A stretch of 64,000 nucleotides of DNA from Pseudorasbora parva (taxonomy: Eukaryota > Chordata > Actinopteri > Cypriniformes > Gobionidae), in the NCBI RefSeq assembly GCF_024679245.1, contig NC_090191.1, positions 1,772,768-1,836,767 of the forward strand, read 5' to 3'. Of the stretch, positions 60,103-64,000 are shown in pieces (position 1 is the stretch's first letter; the number at the start of each line of letters is the position of its first letter). A program made the position numbers and the translations under genes. The notes under the pieces were generated by a model, which saw nothing but the letters and a program-made list of their open reading frames with translations, ran no database searches and was not told the origin of the DNA.

Positions 60103-61173
60103 TTACAGATTCGCCGGGCTCGTCCGCCGAAAATCCTCCAACCGTTTCCGTGCCCTTCTGCTGGCCTCTGTTCCCCGCTCTCTGCCGACCCGCTGCCATG
60201 CTAAACTTTTCCGTGCCTCGATTCGTTCCTTTAGCATTGTTGGGCCCGCTGCATCTTCAGAATCGTCCACTTCATACCCTCTTTCACGCAAATCTTTCTC
60301 CACTTCTTCCGCTTGGTTGTACGTTTTTACTCCATTGTTCCAATGTACCCTCATCTTAGTGAACGGAGTCTGAAAGCGGATCCCCGCTTCTTTCAGGATT
60401 TTCTTCGATTTAATGTACGTCCTGCGTTGCTGCACCACAGCCGAGGTGTAGTCGTGGTCGAAGAAAATTCTTCGTTCTCCGAGTGTGATTATTTTCTTCT
60501 CCCAGGCTCTTCTCAATACTTTCTCCTTTATGATGTATTGCAAGAAATTCGCCACGATAGCCCTCGGGGGTTGATCTGCTTTAGGTTTCGGTGCCAGAGC
60601 CCTGTGCGCCCGCTGAATTTGACAGTCGATATCAATGTCAAGTTCTCTCCGGATAATTTCTTCAACTAACTGAATAACAGACCCCTTCTCAGTATCTTCC
60701 GGCACTCCGAAAATCCGCAGATTATTCCTTCTGGACCGTGACTCGAGGTCCGTCAGTTTTTCCGTAATCTTTTTGTGTTCTTGTATAAAATCGTGTAACA
60801 GACTCTCAGTTTCGGAGTTCCAGTGCTCCATTTCTTCAACACGCGACAACGTGGCCTCAACTTTTGCATTTTGTTCCTTTATTTCTTGTGTTGTTATTGC
60901 AAATTTCTGGTTGATGTCCTCTTTAAACTCCTCTAGCTCGTTTTTCATCTGGGTTTTAAGTTCATCTTTAAACGTCACGAACTCTGTTTTCAGCTCGTTG
61001 CGGAATTCCCGTATCTGTTTACTTATACTGTTTAAACCCGCGCGCAGTGAGTCTGTAGTTTCTCCGTCGCCATCTTCCTCTTTTTCTTGCATGCTGTCTG
61101 TCTCTGTTCGTTTGGAGTCTTTACCTTGCTTTTCGGGGTTTCTTTTAGCTTTAGATTTGGTCCCTCCGCTCAT
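60103..61173 (-). CDS. L1 ORF1 RNA-binding protein, intact
   Basis: 356 codons from MSGGTKSKAKRNPEKQGKDS to a stop at 60103. L1 ORF1 proteins form coiled-coil trimers that coat the element's RNA. A basic N-terminus is followed by a long heptad/charged helix (about residues 45-150, with LRAGLNSISKQIREFRNELK). An RRM-like core begins near residue 155 (RNNLRIFGVPEDTEKGSVIQ), followed by a C-terminal domain (RAIVANFLQYIIKEKVLR, FFDHDYTSAV). No stop or frameshift is seen, in contrast to ORF2. Confidence 0.9.
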   Translation of the reverse strand: MSGGTKSKAKRNPEKQGKDSKRTETDSMQEKEEDGDGETTDSLRAGLNSISKQIREFRNELKTEFVTFKDELKTQMKNELEEFKEDINQKFAITTQEIKEQNAKVEATLSRVEEMEHWNSETESLLHDFIQEHKKITEKLTDLESRSRRNNLRIFGVPEDTEKGSVIQLVEEIIRRELDIDIDCQIQRAHRALAPKPKADQPPRAIVANFLQYIIKEKVLRRAWEKKIITLGERRIFFDHDYTSAVVQQRRTYIKSKKILKEAGIRFQTPFTKMRVHWNNGVKTYNQAEEVEKDLRERGYEVDDSEDAAGPTMLKERIEARKSLAWQRVGRERGTEASRRARKRLEDFRRTSPANL

Positions 61174-61306
61174 CTCTCAACGTTCGAAGATTCACTAAAA
61201 GTATATATCGAGTTTGGCGGAGTTATTTAAACTGACTTGAGGGAGCTCGCTGCTTAACCTGCCATCGTGTTTCGCTACCCAACAGGAAGTTCCTCCTCCT
61301 CTTCTT

Positions 61307-61603
61307 GAATGCCTCGAGGCAAAAAGAGCACCATGCCACAAGTTCAGGCAAATGGAAGCCGGCGATCTTCTTGGGTGTAAAACTCAATTCTCGCTTCTCC
61401 AGGGAAGCCCAATGGGGGAATGCTGTCTGCGCCAGTAATAAATACCAGCATCTCCTCAAAGGTGAAATTAAGAAAAGAGGGTGTAAAAAAAAAAAAAAAG
61501 CAATATTATACAGCTCTGGAAACTCAATTCTCGGTTCTTGATTGTAGAAAATTGAGTCCACAAGCAGGGATCTGAAATATCTGGATTCAGAGACAGAAGT
61601 AGA
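61307..61603. other. Spacer right of the L1
   Basis: No gene seen. An A run (61486-61499) and short palindromic text (cctcgaggc) are present. A hAT target duplication ends it. Confidence 0.5.
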
Positions 61604-62074
61604 CAGGGGCGGACTGGGACCCATTTTCAGCCCAGGAGCCCAAGACAGTGACAGATCTGTGCTTACTATCCTGTTATTTAAATAGGAAAGTCACAAGGCT
61701 AAAATCACTGAAATGTAATTGAAACAGATAATCAAATTAAAAACAGTGATCTGCATAAAAAATAATTCCTTCAATGTAAGGCACTTTGGATAAAAGTGTT
61801 TGCCAAATGCATAAATTTAACTTTACATATATATATATACTACTATATTCACTGTAAGTTACCTTGAGTCACTATGTTCTGTCTGCTCGTTTGTCTAGAA
61901 AAAAAATATCTGTTTGTTTGGCACATTTGACCGCGTCATCCTCCAATGCCTTTCTTTTTTCACCTGGCTTTTTCAGCTCCCCTGGCAACTTTTTACCATC
62001 CATTTTATCCTTCCGTGATTAGCTTATTCTCTCCACAGCATTAAATTACAATTTTGAGTAGCCACCACCAATGC

Positions 62075-62150
<76 letters not shown>

Positions 62151-62385
62151 TGACAACAGAAAACAGCATTTTTTTAATGCACTGTCTGATGATCATGCGC
62201 TGCTTTAAATTGAAATCTAGTGTCATTAGCGGCGCTGTTATATCAGTTACACAGTAACTAAACACATATAGACATACAGAGAAAATTAAGAGAACAGAAT
62301 AATGAAGCAGCCGAGTCTGCCGGCTTAATTTATGAGCGGACAGAGCGGCCCACTGGGAATTCTCCCAATGGCCACTCCGCCCCTG
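61604..62385. mobile_element. Non-autonomous hAT element, 782 bp
   Basis: Ends CAGGGGCGGACTGGGAC and the inverse of CAGGGGCGGAGTGGCC. The flanks gaagtaga at 61596-61603 and 62386-62393 are a perfect 8-bp duplication, the hAT length. No coding capacity; contains a GA microsatellite. Confidence 0.93.
62075..62147 (+). repeat. (GA)n microsatellite
   Basis: About 36 uninterrupted GA units inside the hAT element. Confidence 0.98.
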
Positions 62386-62393
62386 GAAGTAGA

Positions 62394-62786
62394 AGTAACG
62401 CGTTACTGTAATCCGATTACTTTTTCAAGTAACGAGTAAAGTAAGGGATTAAAATTGCAAAAACAGTAATCAGATTACTGTTACTTTCCCGTAAGCAAAC
62501 TGCGTTAACCGTGATTTTGTTTCGTGAGACGTCTCGTGAGAGAGAAGGGCGTATGAGCACCGCGACGTCAGTAACACCGACGTGTGTAGTGTTGAACAAG
62601 AGACAACATGGAGCACGGGAGAGAGCAGACCCTGCAGCTAATAAATGATGAATAATTCATATTATTCAAATAATTTTTGATAAACTGAGGCAGGCGGATG
62701 CTGCTCACATCGGCGCTTGTAAACGAAACGGCCTACACAATCTAAACAAATAAAAAATAAAACAACATGCAGGTTGTCTTATACCG
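62394..62786. other. Dispersed-repeat text, no gene
   Basis: agtaacgcgttactgtaatc and related words (62394-62500) are typical of a fish hAT-type repeat end. The remainder is unassigned. Confidence 0.5.
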
Positions 62787-62787
62787 C

Positions 62788-62838
<51 letters not shown>
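62787..62838. repeat. (A)n(TA)n microsatellite
   Basis: An A run followed by about 18 TA units. Confidence 0.97.
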
Positions 62839-62840
<2 letters not shown>

Positions 62841-63070
62841 TGGAATATGCAGAAATATAAGTTAACAGAAGAAAGACTTTCTTTATTTCATTAAAATATG
62901 GTGACATGTGCAGAAAATAGATTTAAATGTTCAACAATTTTCTTCCAGTCTGAGACTGTTCCATTTAATTTAATTTTTGCCTGATGCAATGTGGATAAAG
63001 TTCAAATATTGAAACTAAAAAAAAAGTTTAAAAAGACAATGTTTTATTTCATTCGATTTTAGATGATGAC

Positions 63071-63438
63071 TGTGGCAAGGGGGGCGTGGTTCAGCGAGGT
63101 CTGCAGCGGGAGAGAGAGCCGCGGGACGAGCGGTAAGTGAGTGGGTTGGACGCAGATTAATAACACCTGTCTCTTGTTCCAGTAATGAGCGCGGAGACGG
63201 GATAAAACACCAGCGGAACCAGAGACCAGGGAGAGAGAGAGTCAGGACGGTTGATGCCAAACCCCCACAGAGACTGAGTTACCGGAAGCCGGAAGTGCCG
63301 ACCCGGAAGTGATCGTGTGTTTATGTGAATCCACACCGCAGTGTGTGTTATTGAAAGTTTTGAGTTAATAAACAAGCATCAACCGTCTAGCCGACCCCCG
63401 AGTCCTCTTCCTTCCTCATCCTATCGAACTTTGCTACA
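63071..63438 (+). repeat. Ty3/gypsy 5' LTR, 368 bp
   Basis: Begins TGTGGCAAGG and ends TTGCTACA, an imperfect inverted tip. AATAAA lies at 63367-63372. A primer-binding site follows directly. Confidence 0.88.
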
Positions 63439-63439
63439 C

Positions 63440-63457
63440 TGGTGCTGAAACCCGGGA
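63440..63457 (+). other. Primer-binding site (tRNA-Phe type)
   Basis: TGGTGCTGAAACCCGGGA starts two bases after the LTR's last base. It differs at one position from TGGTGCCGAAACCCGGGA, the complement of the tRNA-Phe 3' end. Confidence 0.8.
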
Positions 63458-63480
63458 AGGAAGTAGGACAGCGCCGCCGC

Positions 63481-64000
63481 CATGACAACGCCCTCCGCCT
63501 CGCCATTTGGCTGGCCTGCTGGCGGTGCGGCGATCCGGATCATTTTGTGGACCGATGTCCGATGATGGACATCGGAACAATGATCCGGATCCCGAACGTC
63601 CAGCGGACCACCCCCGATCAGGCAGGAGAGTACCAAATTCCTGTGAGTATCAAGGGGGGTACATATCAGGCCTTGGTGGATTCAGGATGTAACCAAACCT
63701 CGATCCATCAAAGCCTGATGCAGCCTGGGGCATTGGATACAAGCCGCATGGTTAAGGTGCGGTGTGTGCACGGGGATGTGGTGGAATACCCGGTTGTCCC
63801 AGTCACGATACAGTTTCGGGGGAAAAAGCATAGTATAGAGGTGGCGGTTAGTCCACACCTCCGGCATCCGCTAATTCTGGGGACAAATTGGCCCGCCTTT
63901 TCGGCTTTATTGGGGTCGTTATGCGCGGATGCCGCTTGGGAGAAGAAGGCGAGGAGACTGAGACGGGACCCTTGGGGACAGCTTCAGCGGAACCGAGCGG
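63481..64000 (+). pseudogene. Ty3/gypsy gag-pol start, gag deleted
   Basis: A Kozak-like gccgccgccATG at 63481 opens MTTPSASPFGWPAGG, which stops within 30 codons. In another frame, already at about 63511, comes the nucleocapsid knuckle CWRCGDPDHFVDRC (C-x2-C-x4-H-x4-C). It runs on to an aspartic protease (YQALVDSGCNQTS, active-site DSG; later LILGTNWPAF) and continues open to the window edge. The capsid-coding part of gag, normally several hundred codons, is missing between the start and the knuckle. RT and later parts would lie beyond base 64000. Confidence 0.85.

Larger units (their letters stand above)
55585..61287 (-). mobile_element. L1/Tx1-type LINE, full length (5.7 kb)
   Basis: Minus-strand element with a short 5' UTR (61174-61287), ORF1 (60103-61173), a 430-bp spacer, ORF2 (about 55909-59674), a 3' UTR and an A-rich tail (55585-55602). 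Flanking copies of agttcctcctcttctt (55569-55584) and the same with one extra cct unit (61288-61306) are the target duplication. Few breaks are present, so it is relatively young. It inserted into sequence that otherwise reads continuously (cagttcctcctcttcttgaatgcctc). Confidence 0.92.

Noticed and set aside
60313..61198. Plus-strand frames over the L1 ORF1
   Set aside because: Antisense shadows of the intact 356-codon ORF1.
63015..63636. Minus-strand frames near the right edge
   Set aside because: Shadows of the Ty3/gypsy LTR and gag-pol start, which read on the plus strand.

Overview
The window is vertebrate genomic DNA, most probably from a teleost and quite possibly a cyprinid. It has intron-split genes (an astacin/MAM/MATH protease of the meprin type and an MS4A four-pass membrane protein) set in dense fish-type transposons: Tc1, hAT, PIF/Harbinger-like elements, L2, CR1/Rex-type and L1/Tx1 LINEs, an endogenous retrovirus and a Ty3/gypsy element. 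The species is an inference; no bacterial-type gene organisation is present.

Layout. 1-3640 is a CpG-rich 85-bp satellite that runs off the left edge and carries a 7-monomer (595-bp) higher-order repeat. 3.9-8.2 kb holds a TA microsatellite, a Tc1-like transposon with nested terminal repeats, and an antisense LINE. 8538-33262 is the 3' part of a meprin-like gene on the + strand (second half of the astacin domain, MAM, MATH, a short Pro/Thr-rich linker and a hydrophobic C-terminal tail). Its 11.7-kb intron holds a whole antisense endogenous retrovirus with two LTRs (9397-20427). Its 9.3-kb intron holds a nested stack of DNA transposons and an LTR-like insertion. 34.9-42.3 kb has two L2 LINEs in opposite orientation. 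42444-45366 is a Harbinger-like element with an unidentified spliced-looking gene. 46.3-47.3 kb holds a fragment of an unidentified ORF. 49031-51856 is a complete-looking seven-exon ms4a gene on the - strand, with a hairpin transposon in intron 1 that carries a tRNA-like module. 55585-61287 is a nearly intact, full-length L1/Tx1-type LINE with target-site duplications. The right edge (63071-64000) is the start of a Ty3/gypsy element whose gag is mostly deleted.

Two cellular genes are well supported by splice phase. The meprin-like exons join in one frame from the zinc site to the stop codon. They show two substitutions in conserved catalytic-site residues and no EGF module before a tail that looks like a GPI-anchor signal. 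The ms4a exons sum to 262 codons without a break. Nearly everything else is mobile DNA; eight insertions have recognisable target-site duplications, which makes their ends fairly certain.
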